Of a stretch of DNA of 64,000 bases, positions 36,066 to 45,624 are shown piece after piece. Under the pieces are notes generated by a model. It was given only the letters and a program-made list of their open reading frames with translations. It was not told the DNA's origin and searched no databases. Made by a program: the position numbers and the translations under genes. Source of the stretch: Brevundimonas terrae (GTDB lineage Bacteria; Pseudomonadota; Alphaproteobacteria; Caulobacterales; Caulobacteraceae); contig NZ_JAASQT010000002.1 of NCBI RefSeq assembly GCF_011761985.1, positions 372,001-436,000 of the forward strand. The letters are read 5' to 3'. Each line of letters begins with the position of its first letter. Position 1 is the stretch's first letter.

Positions 36066-36851
36066 TTATCCCTCCAGATCAAGGTCCACGACCACAGGAA
36101 CGTGGTCACTAGGCTTTTCCATATCGCGCGCGTCGCGATGGGTTTCGATGCCGCGGAATCGGTCGGCGGCCTGGGCAGAGAGTAGGGCGTAATCAATGCG
36201 GATACCATTGTTCCGCTGCCACGCCCCTGCCTGATAGTCCCAGAAGGTGTAGGTGCCCTTGGGCTCCTTGCCCAGTTCGTGGGCATCGCTGAGGCCCAGC
36301 CATTTGAGACCGTTCATGGCCGCGCGGGTCTGGGGCTGGAACAGGGCGTCATTGACCCATTCGTCCGGCTTGGCGGCATCTTCCGGCGTCAGGATGCAGT
36401 TATAGTCCCCGCACAGGGCCAGAGGCTCCTCATAGGCCAGAAGCCCCTTGGCGTGGTCGTGCAGGCGCTGGAACCAGTTCAGCTTGTAGGGGAATTTCTC
36501 GGTGTCGATCGGGTTGCCGTTCGGCAGATAGATCGAGGCCACGCGCACAGGTTTGGGCGCTTCGATCAGGGCCTCGATATAGCGGGCCTGTTCGTCGCTC
36601 TCGTCACCCGGCAGGCCGCGCACGACGTCGGACATCGGGAATTTGGACAGCAGGGCCACGCCGTTATAGCTCTTCTGGCCGTGCGTCTCGACATTGTAGC
36701 CAAGGCTTTCAAAGGCTTCGCGAGGGAATTTCTCGTCGACGCATTTGATCTCCTGAAAACAGGCGACATCGGGTTGAGCGGATTCAAGCCACGCCAGCAC
36801 AGTCGGCAGGCGGGCATTGACCGAGTTCACGTTCCAGGTGGCTATACGCAT
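36066..36851 (-). CDS. xthA: Exodeoxyribonuclease III
   Basis: 261 aa. Starts MRIATWNVNSVNARLPTVL and contains the catalytic residues of the family: FQEIKCVDEKFP (Glu), GDYNCI (Asp/Asn), IRIDYALLS (Asp) and the final SDHVPV (Asp-His). Also the Tyr of MNGLKW-region and the AP-site recognition WDYQAGAW. Acts as AP endonuclease and 3'-5' exonuclease in base-excision repair. Full length. Confidence 0.95.
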   Translation of the reverse strand: MRIATWNVNSVNARLPTVLAWLESAQPDVACFQEIKCVDEKFPREAFESLGYNVETHGQKSYNGVALLSKFPMSDVVRGLPGDESDEQARYIEALIEAPKPVRVASIYLPNGNPIDTEKFPYKLNWFQRLHDHAKGLLAYEEPLALCGDYNCILTPEDAAKPDEWVNDALFQPQTRAAMNGLKWLGLSDAHELGKEPKGTYTFWDYQAGAWQRNNGIRIDYALLSAQAADRFRGIETHRDARDMEKPSDHVPVVVDLDLEG

Positions 36852-36903
36852 GGGTTCAAGATTAGGCCGTCAGAGGCCTGTCCGATAGAGGGCAAAAAGA
36901 AAA

Positions 36904-36934
36904 CGCCGTCGGGGTGGTCCCCGACGGCGCTTTT
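36904..36934 (-). terminator. Terminator of the cysteine-repeat protein gene
   Basis: 11-bp perfect stem CGCCGTCGGGG / CCCCGACGGCG with TGGT loop; minus-strand reading continues into TTTTCTTTTT. Lies just past the gene at 36958-37965. Confidence 0.92.
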
Positions 36935-36957
36935 GCGTCGTTAAGTGACCTGTGGGG

Positions 36958-37965
36958 TTATGCGCTCGGAGCCTGCGGTGTCGCTGCGGTCAGCTTGCAG
37001 CCGTCGCCGATCTTTTCGGCCTCGGCACAAGGGTAGACTTCCTGGATGGCCTTGGCGGTGTCCATACGGACGATGAAGCCTTCAGCACCGTTACAGGCGG
37101 CTTCGTAGAAGGCACCGTTAGGGTTGGAGCCCATGAAGCGGACATTGTTGACGTCGCAAGCGGCCGTTTTGTCGTTGGCGGCAAGCCAGGTTTTTACCGT
37201 GGCCAACTGTTCCGGCTTGGTGGTGAAGTTGCAAGTCACATTGGCATTGGCCAATTCGAGGCACGAAGCGACTTCCCAGCCTTCGGCAGCGCGGTTGATG
37301 CGGTAACCGTCAGCTCCGGCGCAGCCGATTTCATAAACCGATGTCGAGCCCTTGCGGCCAATAATGGTGCCTTGGTCCACGGTGCAGGCAATGCCGGCCT
37401 CGGTAGACATTGCAGCCAAGACCTGGGTGAAGTTCTGGTTGGCGGGCAGATCGCATTTCGGCGGCGGGGCAGCCTCGGCCGAGGCTGCCACGGCGCGATC
37501 ATAGGTGACCTGCGCTTCGATGCATTCGATGAAGACCGGCTCTACAGCGGCCTTGGCTTGGCCCGCCGCGTCCGTGCTGGCAGCCAGACCGGTCAGCGAC
37601 AGATAGCCGAAACCGTTGGTGCAGACGACTTCGTACATGCTGCGGGTGTCAGGGGTCTGACCGCGCAGATTGGCTTCGGTCATCTGGCAGGGGACGCTGT
37701 TGGCGGCAAACAGTTGCTGGGCCGCAGCGAGGTTTTCCTCGGGTGTGGGGGCGGCTACGGGAGCAGGCTGTGACTGGTTGCGGTTCTGGCGACCCGACAC
37801 GCGGCCGCGCGGCGCGCGGCCCGACTGGTTTTGGTCGGTGACAACGCGATCTTCAGGGTGAGGCGTCTGTTGACCCGAATAGGCAAAGGCCGATGCCGGC
37901 GTGATGGTCATCAGGGCCATAGCGGCGGCGACGCACATGGCGTGCGATTTGGTACGGTGGGTCAC
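36958..37965 (-). CDS. Secreted protein with three four-cysteine repeat units
   Basis: 335 aa from the GTG at 37965, which has GAGGAA 7 nt upstream; the longer frame lacks support. The start gives a signal peptide ending near ASAFA. Residues 30-75 are Pro/Arg/Asn-rich. Then three related units follow, each with four cysteines: 93/115/148/171, 194/215/235/245 and 270/291/313/323. Each contains an xYExxCxxGxGYxx core (YEVVCTNGFGYLS, YEIGCAGADGYRI, YEAACNGAEGFIV). The cysteines likely form disulphides in the periplasm. Function unknown. Confidence 0.7.
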   Translation of the reverse strand: MTHRTKSHAMCVAAAMALMTITPASAFAYSGQQTPHPEDRVVTDQNQSGRAPRGRVSGRQNRNQSQPAPVAAPTPEENLAAAQQLFAANSVPCQMTEANLRGQTPDTRSMYEVVCTNGFGYLSLTGLAASTDAAGQAKAAVEPVFIECIEAQVTYDRAVAASAEAAPPPKCDLPANQNFTQVLAAMSTEAGIACTVDQGTIIGRKGSTSVYEIGCAGADGYRINRAAEGWEVASCLELANANVTCNFTTKPEQLATVKTWLAANDKTAACDVNNVRFMGSNPNGAFYEAACNGAEGFIVRMDTAKAIQEVYPCAEAEKIGDGCKLTAATPQAPSA

Positions 37966-38105
37966 TGGGTTGTTCCTCGCCTTTATAAAGTTGCCAGAGC
38001 CTTGGCGCTCCGCACTGGTGTGGTCAAGATCAGAAATCGGCCAAGACTGGACCCGAGACGCAAATTCTGACAAGTCCGTTTGAAAGTTTTGATTGGAGAC
38101 GGACC

Positions 38106-39179
38106 TTGGCGGACGGCGCACCCCCCTCTTTGGAGCGGACGGAGCGAGGATTGACCTATCCTCAGCCCGCCTTGCCGTTGTCGGACGAAGCGGTGACGGT
38201 CGCCGACGGCGTTTTGTGGATGCGTCTGGCCCTGCCGATCGCGCTGGACCACATCAATGTCTATGCCATTGCCGATGGTGACGGCTGGGTGCTTGTGGAT
38301 ACGGGCTTAAGCATTCCGCCCACGCACGCGGCATGGGAAAAGCTGCTGGCGGGGCCGCTGGGCGGCAAGCCGATCCATCGCCTGATTGTCACCCACATGC
38401 ATCCGGATCATATCGGGGCGGCGGGTTGGCTGTACGAAAAGACGGGCGCTCCGCTGCTTATGTCGCGTCTCGAATATGTCTGTGCGCGGATGTATGTGAC
38501 CGAGGATGCGGCAGGGCCGACGCCGGAGGCCGAGACCTTCTTCCGCCGTCAAGGCTGGGATGATGATGCCATTGCGCGCTGGAAAGCGAATACAGGGCGT
38601 TTCAGCCGCAGTATTTCGCCGATCCCTCCGCAATATACCCGCCTTGAAGAAGGCGAGGTCCTTTCGATTGGCGGGCGTGAATGGACGGTGGTGATTGGCG
38701 CAGGCCATAGCCCCGAGCATGTCTGTCTGTGGCGCAAGGACGATGACGTCTTTATCGCCGGTGATCAGATACTGCCCAAGATATCGTCCAATATCGGCGT
38801 CTGGGATACCGAACCGCTGGCCGATCCGCTGAAGGACTGGCTGTTATCGCTGGAAGATCTCAAGGCGCGTTTGCCGGAAGGTTTGCTGGTTCTGCCGTCG
38901 CATGGCGAGCCGTTCTATGGCGTGACGACGCGGCTGGAGGCCTTGCTGCGCGGCCACGAGGTCGGCTTGAAGCGCCTGATGCGCTCGCTACAACAGAAAT
39001 CAAGGTCGATTGATGTGTTCGGGGCCCTGTTTGCAAGGCAGATCGGTCCCGAGCTTTTGGGTATGGCGACTTCGGAATCGCTGGCCCATCTGAATTATCT
39101 GGAAGGTCAGGGTCGTGCGGTTCGCGAAACCGACGAACATGGCGTTGAATGGTGGTCTGCTGTGGAGGGAAGACAATGA
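38106..39179 (+). CDS. Metallo-beta-lactamase-fold hydrolase
   Basis: 357 aa with a TTG start at 38106 (GGAG upstream). Metal ligands are visible: THMHPDHIGAAGWL (HxHxDH), GAGHSPEHVCLW and IAGDQILPKI (Asp), and VLPSHGEPF (last His). A C-terminal winged-helix-like tail (about 290-357) is typical for this subfamily of predicted thioesterase-like hydrolases. Its stop overlaps the start of the next crotonase (ATGA), so both act in one transcript and perhaps one acyl-CoA pathway. Confidence 0.85.
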   Translation: MADGAPPSLERTERGLTYPQPALPLSDEAVTVADGVLWMRLALPIALDHINVYAIADGDGWVLVDTGLSIPPTHAAWEKLLAGPLGGKPIHRLIVTHMHPDHIGAAGWLYEKTGAPLLMSRLEYVCARMYVTEDAAGPTPEAETFFRRQGWDDDAIARWKANTGRFSRSISPIPPQYTRLEEGEVLSIGGREWTVVIGAGHSPEHVCLWRKDDDVFIAGDQILPKISSNIGVWDTEPLADPLKDWLLSLEDLKARLPEGLLVLPSHGEPFYGVTTRLEALLRGHEVGLKRLMRSLQQKSRSIDVFGALFARQIGPELLGMATSESLAHLNYLEGQGRAVRETDEHGVEWWSAVEGRQ

Positions 39180-39937
39180 CCGAGTTTGTAAAAACCTATG
39201 TAGAAGACAGCGTCCTTCACATTGTGATGGACCGCGCGGACAAGAAAAACGCCATCACCCAGGCCATGTATATGGCCATGACCGAGGCACTGGTCGGCGC
39301 ACGCACGGATGACAGTGTCCGTGTGGTCATGATCGGGGCCAAGGGCGAGAACTTCTCGGCGGGCAACGACATTGCCGACTTTATGCAGATCGGGCAGGGC
39401 GAAGGCAGCCTGACCGACAGCGACGTGTTCCGCTTCCTCAAGGCACTGGCCGATCTGGACAAGCCGCTGGTGGCGGCGGTGCGCGGTCGTGCGGTCGGTG
39501 TGGGTCTGACCATGCTGCTGCACTGTGATCTGGTTGTGGTGGCCAAGGACGCGCAATTGTCGGCACCGTTCATCAATCTGGCACTGGTGCCGGAAGCAGC
39601 TTCGACCCTGTTGTTGCCGCGTGTGCTGGGTCATGCGCGTGCGTTTGAACTGTTTGCTCTGGGTGAGCCGATTGATGGCTCGCAAGCATGCGACTGGGGT
39701 CTGGCCAACCGCGCCGTTCATGCCAGTGTGGTGGATACGGTGGCCGTTGAGCTGGCACTGCGTCTGGCCGAGCGTGCGCCCAATGCCATCCGTCAGACCA
39801 AGGGTCTGATGCGCGATGCGGGGGCGATGTGGGAGCTGATGCTGCGCGAAGGGGAAATCTTCTCGGCACAGATGCGTAGCCCCGAGGCCGTCGAAGCCTT
39901 CTCGGCCTTCATGCAAAAACGCAAGCCGAGCTTCTAA
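39176..39937 (+). CDS. Enoyl-CoA hydratase/isomerase
   Basis: 253 aa from ATG 39176 overlapping the upstream TGA by four bases. Crotonase motifs: IVMDRADKKNAITQAMY, GENFSAGNDIADFM (oxyanion hole, usual acidic residues) and AAVRGRAVGVGLTMLLHCDLVV, then PFINLALVPEAAS. The Glu of the hydratase pair is not obvious, so isomerase-like activity is possible. Coupled with the MBL hydrolase. Confidence 0.88.
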   Translation: MTEFVKTYVEDSVLHIVMDRADKKNAITQAMYMAMTEALVGARTDDSVRVVMIGAKGENFSAGNDIADFMQIGQGEGSLTDSDVFRFLKALADLDKPLVAAVRGRAVGVGLTMLLHCDLVVVAKDAQLSAPFINLALVPEAASTLLLPRVLGHARAFELFALGEPIDGSQACDWGLANRAVHASVVDTVAVELALRLAERAPNAIRQTKGLMRDAGAMWELMLREGEIFSAQMRSPEAVEAFSAFMQKRKPSF

Positions 39938-40041
39938 GGCGGGCGATAACCCACAAGATAGCGTGGCGGTTAGCGATTTCGCGCCGCCATGCGATCAATT
40001 GCCGATTGATTCGTGTGGCGCTTGGTTCTAGTGCGCCGCAC

Positions 40042-40554
40042 ATGACATCAGTGCTCGCGTCCGTACCATCTGCCCAGACCGCCGTTCCGGTGGTGATCCA
40101 ACGCGAGCAGGCTTCTGACGCGACGGCTGTTGATGCCCTCGTCATGTCCGCCTTTGGTCCGGGGCGATTTGCGAAGACTGCCGAGCGCGTGCGCGAAAAA
40201 TCGGCCATTCTGGCGGGGTTCACCGTCTATGATGGCACAGAGCTTCTGGGCTCGGTGCGTCTGTGGAGTGTGACTTCGGGCGCGGCGCGCGGGGCCTTTC
40301 TTGGTCCGATCGCGGTGCGTAAAACCAAGCGCAGCACCGGCTTGGGCGGCTTGCTGGTGCAGCAATGTATCGAGGAAGCCAAGGCGCTGGGGCTGGACGG
40401 GATTCTGCTGATTGGCGATCCGCCCTATTTCGAGCGTTTCGGCTTTCTTGCGGCACCCGATGCCGTGTTCTCGGGACCGGTGAACAAGCAGCGTGTCATG
40501 TGGTTGCCGCTGAGCGAAGTTTCGCCGGATGGCGCGGTCAGGCCGGTCGCCTAA
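40042..40554 (+). CDS. GNAT-family N-acetyltransferase
   Basis: 170 aa from ATG 40042 (a TTG at 40006 is also in frame). Acetyl-CoA loop LGPIAVRKTKRSTGLGGLLV (motif A, R/Q-x-x-G-x-G/A) and late IGDPPYFERFGF resemble COG3153/YhbS-type acetyltransferases. Substrate unknown. Confidence 0.8.
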   Translation: MTSVLASVPSAQTAVPVVIQREQASDATAVDALVMSAFGPGRFAKTAERVREKSAILAGFTVYDGTELLGSVRLWSVTSGAARGAFLGPIAVRKTKRSTGLGGLLVQQCIEEAKALGLDGILLIGDPPYFERFGFLAAPDAVFSGPVNKQRVMWLPLSEVSPDGAVRPVA

Positions 40555-40597
40555 ATCCAAGCTTCAAATATGGGCCGATGCCGCCCATATTCACAGT

Positions 40598-41173
40598 ATG
40601 GACAATTCAACTGCGCATCAGGACAAACCGACACCGTCACTACAATCTGTGATCGAAGCCACAAAACAGGCACCCGGTCGGGGTTTGTCGCCCGTGCATT
40701 TGTGGCACCCCGAGCACTGTGGCGATATCGATATCCTGATCTGTGCCGATGGCGTCTGGATGCATGAAGGCACGCCGATTGGCCGGCCTGAACTGGTGCG
40801 GTTGTTCTCGACTATTCTGCGTCATGATGCCGACGGCTATCACTTGGTGACGCCGGTCGAGAAGCTGAAGATCAGGGTTGAAGACCTGCCGTTTAGGGCT
40901 GTGTCGATGAGGCATGAAAACGGGGCGCTGGTTTTCGTGACCGATCAGGGTGACGAGGCGGTGGCCGGAGCGGATCACGAACTGGTCGTCGAAACCGATC
41001 CACAGACGGGCGAGCCGGCGCCACGTATCCATATCCGAGCGGATTTGTGGGCGCGTATTGTGCGGTCTGTCTTTTATGAACTGGTCGAGATGGCGCATGA
41101 AGTTGACGGTCGTCTGGCCGTGACGTCGGGCGATAAGAGCTTTGCTCTGGGACCGGAAGGGGCGGGCCTGTGA
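40598..41173 (+). CDS. DUF1285-family protein
   Basis: 191 aa from ATG 40598. Core: LWHPEHCGDIDILICADGVW, GTPIGRPELVRLFSTILRHD, YHLVTPVEKLKIRVEDLPF. Matches DUF1285, which sits directly before the CoA pyrophosphatase and CCA-adding enzyme genes in many alphaproteobacteria. Its stop overlaps the next start. Function unknown. Confidence 0.85.
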   Translation: MDNSTAHQDKPTPSLQSVIEATKQAPGRGLSPVHLWHPEHCGDIDILICADGVWMHEGTPIGRPELVRLFSTILRHDADGYHLVTPVEKLKIRVEDLPFRAVSMRHENGALVFVTDQGDEAVAGADHELVVETDPQTGEPAPRIHIRADLWARIVRSVFYELVEMAHEVDGRLAVTSGDKSFALGPEGAGL

Positions 41174-41856
41174 GTGGCAACCCTGTGAGCGATAATGCGG
41201 TGATGCCTGCATCGGTGGTTGCGACCCAGTGCGAGAGCCTGAAACGTCGTCTGAAACAACATCTGATGGCCCCGTCCGAATGGCGGCTGGATCAGGCACC
41301 GTTGCATTCCGATTTTGATTTGAATGCACAGATGGAGCGGCCAGATCGACCCTTGCGTCCGGCGGCGGTGTTGATCGCTATTCTGGAACGCGAGGATGGG
41401 CCGACCGTGTTGATGACGCGCCGCTCGGATTCGCTGGCCAGCCATACCGGCCAGATTGCCTTTCCGGGCGGGCGGCTGGATGCGGGCGAAACCGCTGTCG
41501 AGGCTGCTCTGCGTGAAGCATGGGAAGAGGTGGGGCTGGACCCTGAATTGGTCGAGGTTCTGGGGGTGGGTGATGGTTATGAAACCGGTACCGGCTTTGC
41601 GGTAACGCCTGTGGTGGGCTGGCTGAAGGCCGAGCCTGTTTTGAAACCATCCCCTGCCGAGGTGGCAGAGGTGTTCGAGGCTCCGTGGGCGTTTTTGATG
41701 GATCCGGTCAACCATCGTCGCGACTATTACGACCGTGATGGCCAGCCCCGCCGCTGGTTTTGGGCCATGCCCTATCGCGAGCATTATATCTGGGGCGTGA
41801 CGGCGGGCATTTTGCGCCGTCTGTGTGCGCGCCTGTATGAGGACAAGGTGGCGTGA
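41170..41856 (+). CDS. CoA pyrophosphatase, Nudix family
   Basis: 228 aa, GTG start overlapping the previous stop. Has the CoA-pyrophosphatase signature LMTRRSDSLASHTGQIAFPG immediately before a complete Nudix box (GGRLDAGETAVEAALREAW followed by EEVGL). Expected to cleave CoA to 4'-phosphopantetheine and 3',5'-ADP, often acting on oxidised or damaged CoA. Confidence 0.9.
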   Translation: MSGNPVSDNAVMPASVVATQCESLKRRLKQHLMAPSEWRLDQAPLHSDFDLNAQMERPDRPLRPAAVLIAILEREDGPTVLMTRRSDSLASHTGQIAFPGGRLDAGETAVEAALREAWEEVGLDPELVEVLGVGDGYETGTGFAVTPVVGWLKAEPVLKPSPAEVAEVFEAPWAFLMDPVNHRRDYYDRDGQPRRWFWAMPYREHYIWGVTAGILRRLCARLYEDKVA

Positions 41857-43073
41857 GCGCGCCCAGCCTGAAAGGCCAGTCGTGGCTGGAGGCCGATGCC
41901 TCCAAGGCGGTGATGGCGGCGCTGGAAGCAGCGGGTGGGCCGGACTGCGCGCGCTATGTCGGCGGTTGTGTGCGTAATGCCCTGCTGGATGTGCCGGTCG
42001 ATGATGTGGACATTGCCACGCAGTTGGAGCCGCAACAGGTTCTGGCGGCGCTAAAGGCGGCTAAAATCCGCGCTGTGCCGACAGGGATCGAGCATGGCAC
42101 CATTACCGCCGTCGTAAACAGCCAGCCGTTCGAGATCACCAGCCTGCGCCGTGATGTCGAGACTGACGGGCGTCGCGCCGTAGTGGCCTTTACCCGCGAC
42201 TGGGCCGAGGACGCTGCACGGCGCGATTTTCGCCTGAACGCGCTCTATTCCAATGCCCGTGGCGAGCTATTTGACCCTACCGGCAGTGGTCTTTCGGATG
42301 CCGAGCAGCGCCGCATCGTGTTTGTGGGCGAGCCGGAACAGCGCATCCGCGAGGACTATCTGCGTATCCTGCGGTTCTATCGCTTTTGGGCGTGGTACGG
42401 GCGCGGGGCGGTGGATGCCGAGGGGCATGCGGCGTGTCGCAAACTGGCCGAAGGCGTGGCGACGCTGTCGGCGGAGCGGGTGTCCAAAGAACTGCTGAAA
42501 CTGCTGGCTGCGCCTGATCCGGTAGCGGCGGTCAACGCTATGGACGAGGCGGGGGTTTTAAGTGTGATCCTGCCGCGTCTGGATCGCACGTCTTTTGCAG
42601 CCATGGTGGCGATTACGCTGGATCCGGTGCTGCGCCTTGTGGCCCTGTTGCCGTTGTCAGCAGAGGGCTTGGCCGAGGATGCCAGACGTTTGCGCCTGTC
42701 CAATGCCCAGCAGGAGCGGATGGTGGCGTCTGCGGTGTTGCTGGATGCGGATATGAGCGAGCAACAGGCCCGCGCCATGGTTTGGCGCGATGGTTTGACG
42801 GCCTTTGTGGATCGCACCTATCGGGCCGAGGCGGCAGGGATCGCGCCGCAAAACATGCAGGCCTTGCGACAGATGGCGCAGGGTTGGCGCATCCCGTCCA
42901 TGCCGGTGGGCGGGCGTGATCTGGCGCAAGCAGGGTTCAAGCCGGGGCCGATGACGGGCAAGATTTTAAAGGCCTTCGAGCAGTCGTGGATTGCGGACGA
43001 TTTTCCCGCTGATGGCCATGCGGCCCGCTTACAGGCGGCTATTGATCAGGTGCAGGCGCACGAAAACGGGTAA
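41853..43073 (+). CDS. cca: CCA-adding tRNA nucleotidyltransferase
   Basis: 406 aa, GTG start overlapping the Nudix gene by four bases. Class II features: RYVGGCVRNALLDVPVDDVD (GG-x-VRD motif and DxD metal site), FTRDWAEDAARRDFRLNALY (RRD), and EDYLRILRFYRF. Adds or repairs the 3' CCA of tRNAs, needed here since the tRNA-His gene lacks an encoded CCA. The final 35 bp overlap the convergent EEP gene. Confidence 0.93.
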   Translation: MSAPSLKGQSWLEADASKAVMAALEAAGGPDCARYVGGCVRNALLDVPVDDVDIATQLEPQQVLAALKAAKIRAVPTGIEHGTITAVVNSQPFEITSLRRDVETDGRRAVVAFTRDWAEDAARRDFRLNALYSNARGELFDPTGSGLSDAEQRRIVFVGEPEQRIREDYLRILRFYRFWAWYGRGAVDAEGHAACRKLAEGVATLSAERVSKELLKLLAAPDPVAAVNAMDEAGVLSVILPRLDRTSFAAMVAITLDPVLRLVALLPLSAEGLAEDARRLRLSNAQQERMVASAVLLDADMSEQQARAMVWRDGLTAFVDRTYRAEAAGIAPQNMQALRQMAQGWRIPSMPVGGRDLAQAGFKPGPMTGKILKAFEQSWIADDFPADGHAARLQAAIDQVQAHENG

Positions 43074-44013
43074 TCACCGGACGGTGGTCCGAGCCGTTTT
43101 CTAGTCCTAGACGACGATCCACCAGCGCCAGTTCGGGGCTGTACCAGACCTGATCGATGGTGATGCCGAGGAAGGCCGGAATCTTTGCGGGCCATGTACC
43201 GGCATAGGCGGGCGCGGGGGCAGGGATCAGGCCCATACTGTCCTTGACCTGACGGCCAATGCGACCGGACGAGACGGCGTTGAAATCACCGGCAATGATG
43301 GCGGCGTCGCCCAGTCGGCGGCGCTCTACGGCCATGTCGGTGGTCTGGTTGATCTGCGCCCATTGATATTGATAGGGCCACGGGCGGGTCAGGTGCGCGG
43401 ACATGACGCCGATTTCGCCCAGCGGTGTTTCCACGCGGGCGGCGGCCGAGAATAGCTGGTCGTGGACGTTTTCCTTGAGCGATTTTAGCGGCCAGCGACT
43501 GGCGACCAAGGCGCGGGCCGGTGCCACGGTGCGGTTGCCGACAATCGATACCACCCGATACGGGTGGTCCGGCAGCAGGCTATCCAGCTCGGCGGCGGGG
43601 GCATCGCCAACCTCGACCAGCAGAATGATGTCGGCCTTAGCCTCGGCTATCGAGCGGGCCATGGCCTCAACATCGGTGTTTCGCGCCCAGACATTGGCCG
43701 AATAGACGGTGATGGTTTCCGATACCGGATCGGACGTAATGCGCGGCGGGAACCACTGGGGCCAGACGGCCAGGAACAGTAGGCCAGTGGTCAGCGCAGC
43801 CATGAGGGCGGCGGGGCGCAGGCGCAGCACCAGCAGGAACAGCAACCACGCGATGCTGGCCAAGAAAGCAGGCGCAACGAACTGGTTGGCAAGGTCCGGC
43901 CAGCGGTGATCGGACTGGATCAATGACGCCACGGCCAGCCCCAGCGGAGCCAGCGTCACCGCCATGGCCAGAAGGTTCAGAGCGATGCGGATCAGGGAGC
44001 TTTGGCGCGGCAT
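43039..44013 (-). CDS. Membrane endonuclease/exonuclease/phosphatase-family protein
   Basis: 324 aa; start at ATG 44013 (the frame extends to 44070). Three N-terminal membrane helices (ALNLLAMAVTLAPLGLAVA, FLASIAWLLFLLVL, LMAALTTGLLFLAVW), then an EEP domain: TVYSANVWARNTDVEAMARS, ADIILLVEVGD, IIAGDFNAV and a final GSDHRPVI. Resembles AvrGf/YdaQ-like membrane-bound EEP enzymes with unknown phosphoester substrate. Facing the periplasm is likely from the three-helix topology. Confidence 0.85.
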   Translation of the reverse strand: MPRQSSLIRIALNLLAMAVTLAPLGLAVASLIQSDHRWPDLANQFVAPAFLASIAWLLFLLVLRLRPAALMAALTTGLLFLAVWPQWFPPRITSDPVSETITVYSANVWARNTDVEAMARSIAEAKADIILLVEVGDAPAAELDSLLPDHPYRVVSIVGNRTVAPARALVASRWPLKSLKENVHDQLFSAAARVETPLGEIGVMSAHLTRPWPYQYQWAQINQTTDMAVERRRLGDAAIIAGDFNAVSSGRIGRQVKDSMGLIPAPAPAYAGTWPAKIPAFLGITIDQVWYSPELALVDRRLGLENGSDHRPVITRFRAPAPDQ

Positions 44014-44193
44014 TCGACAGCGATATCGGAAAGCGGCGGGTGCGCCAAGTGTGCCGGTTGAACGGGGCAAGGTATCCTAACCGGACAAGGCAATGCCTTT
44101 AAAAATAAGGGATTGGGTGCCTTTCGCGCCAGACTGCAAGCCCTAGCGGCGGTTTGGCCAAGACTGGTCTTCGATAATAGTTCGGAGATCGTG

Positions 44194-45621
44194 ATGAGCG
44201 ATGATAGTGCGCGGTTGGGCCTGCCCTATGTGGTGTCTGGTCAGCTGCAAAAACATGTGACGGTGAACGAGGCCTTCACCCGTCTGGATGCCCTAGTGCA
44301 GACGGCGGTGGTCAGCCGCAAGCTGTCGGTACCGCCAACAGAACCGCCAACGGGTGCGCTTTATCTGGTCGGGCCGGCACCGTCCGGCGGCTGGGCCGGA
44401 TTGGCCGAGGGCGATCTGGTACGGGCCGATGTGGGCGGCTGGGTGCCGGTGGTGCCGACACAGGGCATGGGTCTGGTGGTGCTGGACGAAGGCGTGTCGC
44501 TGGTCCGCATGGGCGGGGCGTGGACCTCGCTGGCGCAGACGCTCGGCGGCACGCTGACGCTGGAGCGCGTGGGCGTGGGCGCGACACCGGATGCCGGTAA
44601 TCCCTTTAGTGCCCGCATCAACAAGGCCCTGTGGGCGGCGCGTCCCGATGATGATGGCGGTGACGGCGATCTGCGCTTTGTCTTCAATAAACAGGACGCC
44701 AGCCATACGGCCTCTATGCTGTTCCAGAGCGGCTGGCAGGGATGTGCCGAGATCGGCCTGATGGGCGATGACGACCTGCGCTTTAAGGTCAGTCCCGACG
44801 GCAGCAACTGGCACGATGCCCTGCGAGTGGACCGATCGACAGGCCGGATATGGTTTCCGGCGGGGGCGGTGCGGCGTGAAACTACCATCCTGACGGCGTC
44901 GGACAGCATTGCTGTGCCGCTATGGGCGCGCTGGGTGGAAGCGGTCTGTGTCGGTGGTGGCGGTGCGGGCGCTGCGGGGCAGGGCGGTAATGCAGGGACT
45001 GCCCGCCACGGCGGCGGTGGTGGCGGCGCGGGCGGCATCAGCCACGCGGCGTGGCCCGCTGAACATCTGGGACAGTTGGACGTGGTGGTGGGCGGCGGCG
45101 GTCGTGCCTCGGGCAGTCATGGCGCGGCCTCATCGGTGGTGACCTACGGCCATGTGATCGCTCTGGCCGAAGGTGGGCGCGGCGGGGCTCTGAACGCGGG
45201 TGGTGCCGGTGGGCAGGGGCTGGATGGGCCTGCCAGCGGTGGAAAACCGGGCGGGGTTTCTGCGCCTCATAGTGCGGGCGGTGGTGGCGCGGGCGGTGGC
45301 TTGAGTGCAGCCAATGCGGCGACCTTTGGTGGTGATGGCGGCATGGGCCATCCGTGCGGGGTGCAGGCCGTGGCCGGTGTCGGTTCTCAATATGGCGGCT
45401 GGAACGGGCAGTCACCGTCACTGGTCAATCTCGGCTGGCTGGGCGGCGGCGGTGGTGGTGGTGGTGCCAATGCCGGAGGTGTCGGCCATGCGGGCGGTGC
45501 GGCAGGTCTTTATGGCGCGGGCGGCGGTGGCGGCGGTGCCGGAACCGGCACTGGCACTGGCACTGGCGGTGCGGGCGGCGCAGGGGCGGCGGGCCTCGTG
45601 CGTCTGACGTTCACGGGGTGA
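44194..45621 (+). CDS. Phage tail-fibre-like protein, DUF2793
   Basis: 475 aa from ATG 44194 (CGGAGA upstream). N-terminal DUF2793 region: RLGLPYVVSGQLQKHVTVNE, ALYLVGPAPSGGWAGLA, WVPVVPTQGMGLVVLDEG, as in prophage and gene-transfer-agent tail genes of alphaproteobacteria. A middle segment (about 140-240) resembles a fibre shaft. The last 200 residues are extremely glycine-rich (for instance GGGGGGGANAGGVGHAGG), like glycine-rich fibre or antifreeze-like tips. First gene of the phage-type cassette. Confidence 0.75.
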   Translation: MSDDSARLGLPYVVSGQLQKHVTVNEAFTRLDALVQTAVVSRKLSVPPTEPPTGALYLVGPAPSGGWAGLAEGDLVRADVGGWVPVVPTQGMGLVVLDEGVSLVRMGGAWTSLAQTLGGTLTLERVGVGATPDAGNPFSARINKALWAARPDDDGGDGDLRFVFNKQDASHTASMLFQSGWQGCAEIGLMGDDDLRFKVSPDGSNWHDALRVDRSTGRIWFPAGAVRRETTILTASDSIAVPLWARWVEAVCVGGGGAGAAGQGGNAGTARHGGGGGGAGGISHAAWPAEHLGQLDVVVGGGGRASGSHGAASSVVTYGHVIALAEGGRGGALNAGGAGGQGLDGPASGGKPGGVSAPHSAGGGGAGGGLSAANAATFGGDGGMGHPCGVQAVAGVGSQYGGWNGQSPSLVNLGWLGGGGGGGGANAGGVGHAGGAAGLYGAGGGGGGAGTGTGTGTGGAGGAGAAGLVRLTFTG

Positions 45622-45624
45622 GCC

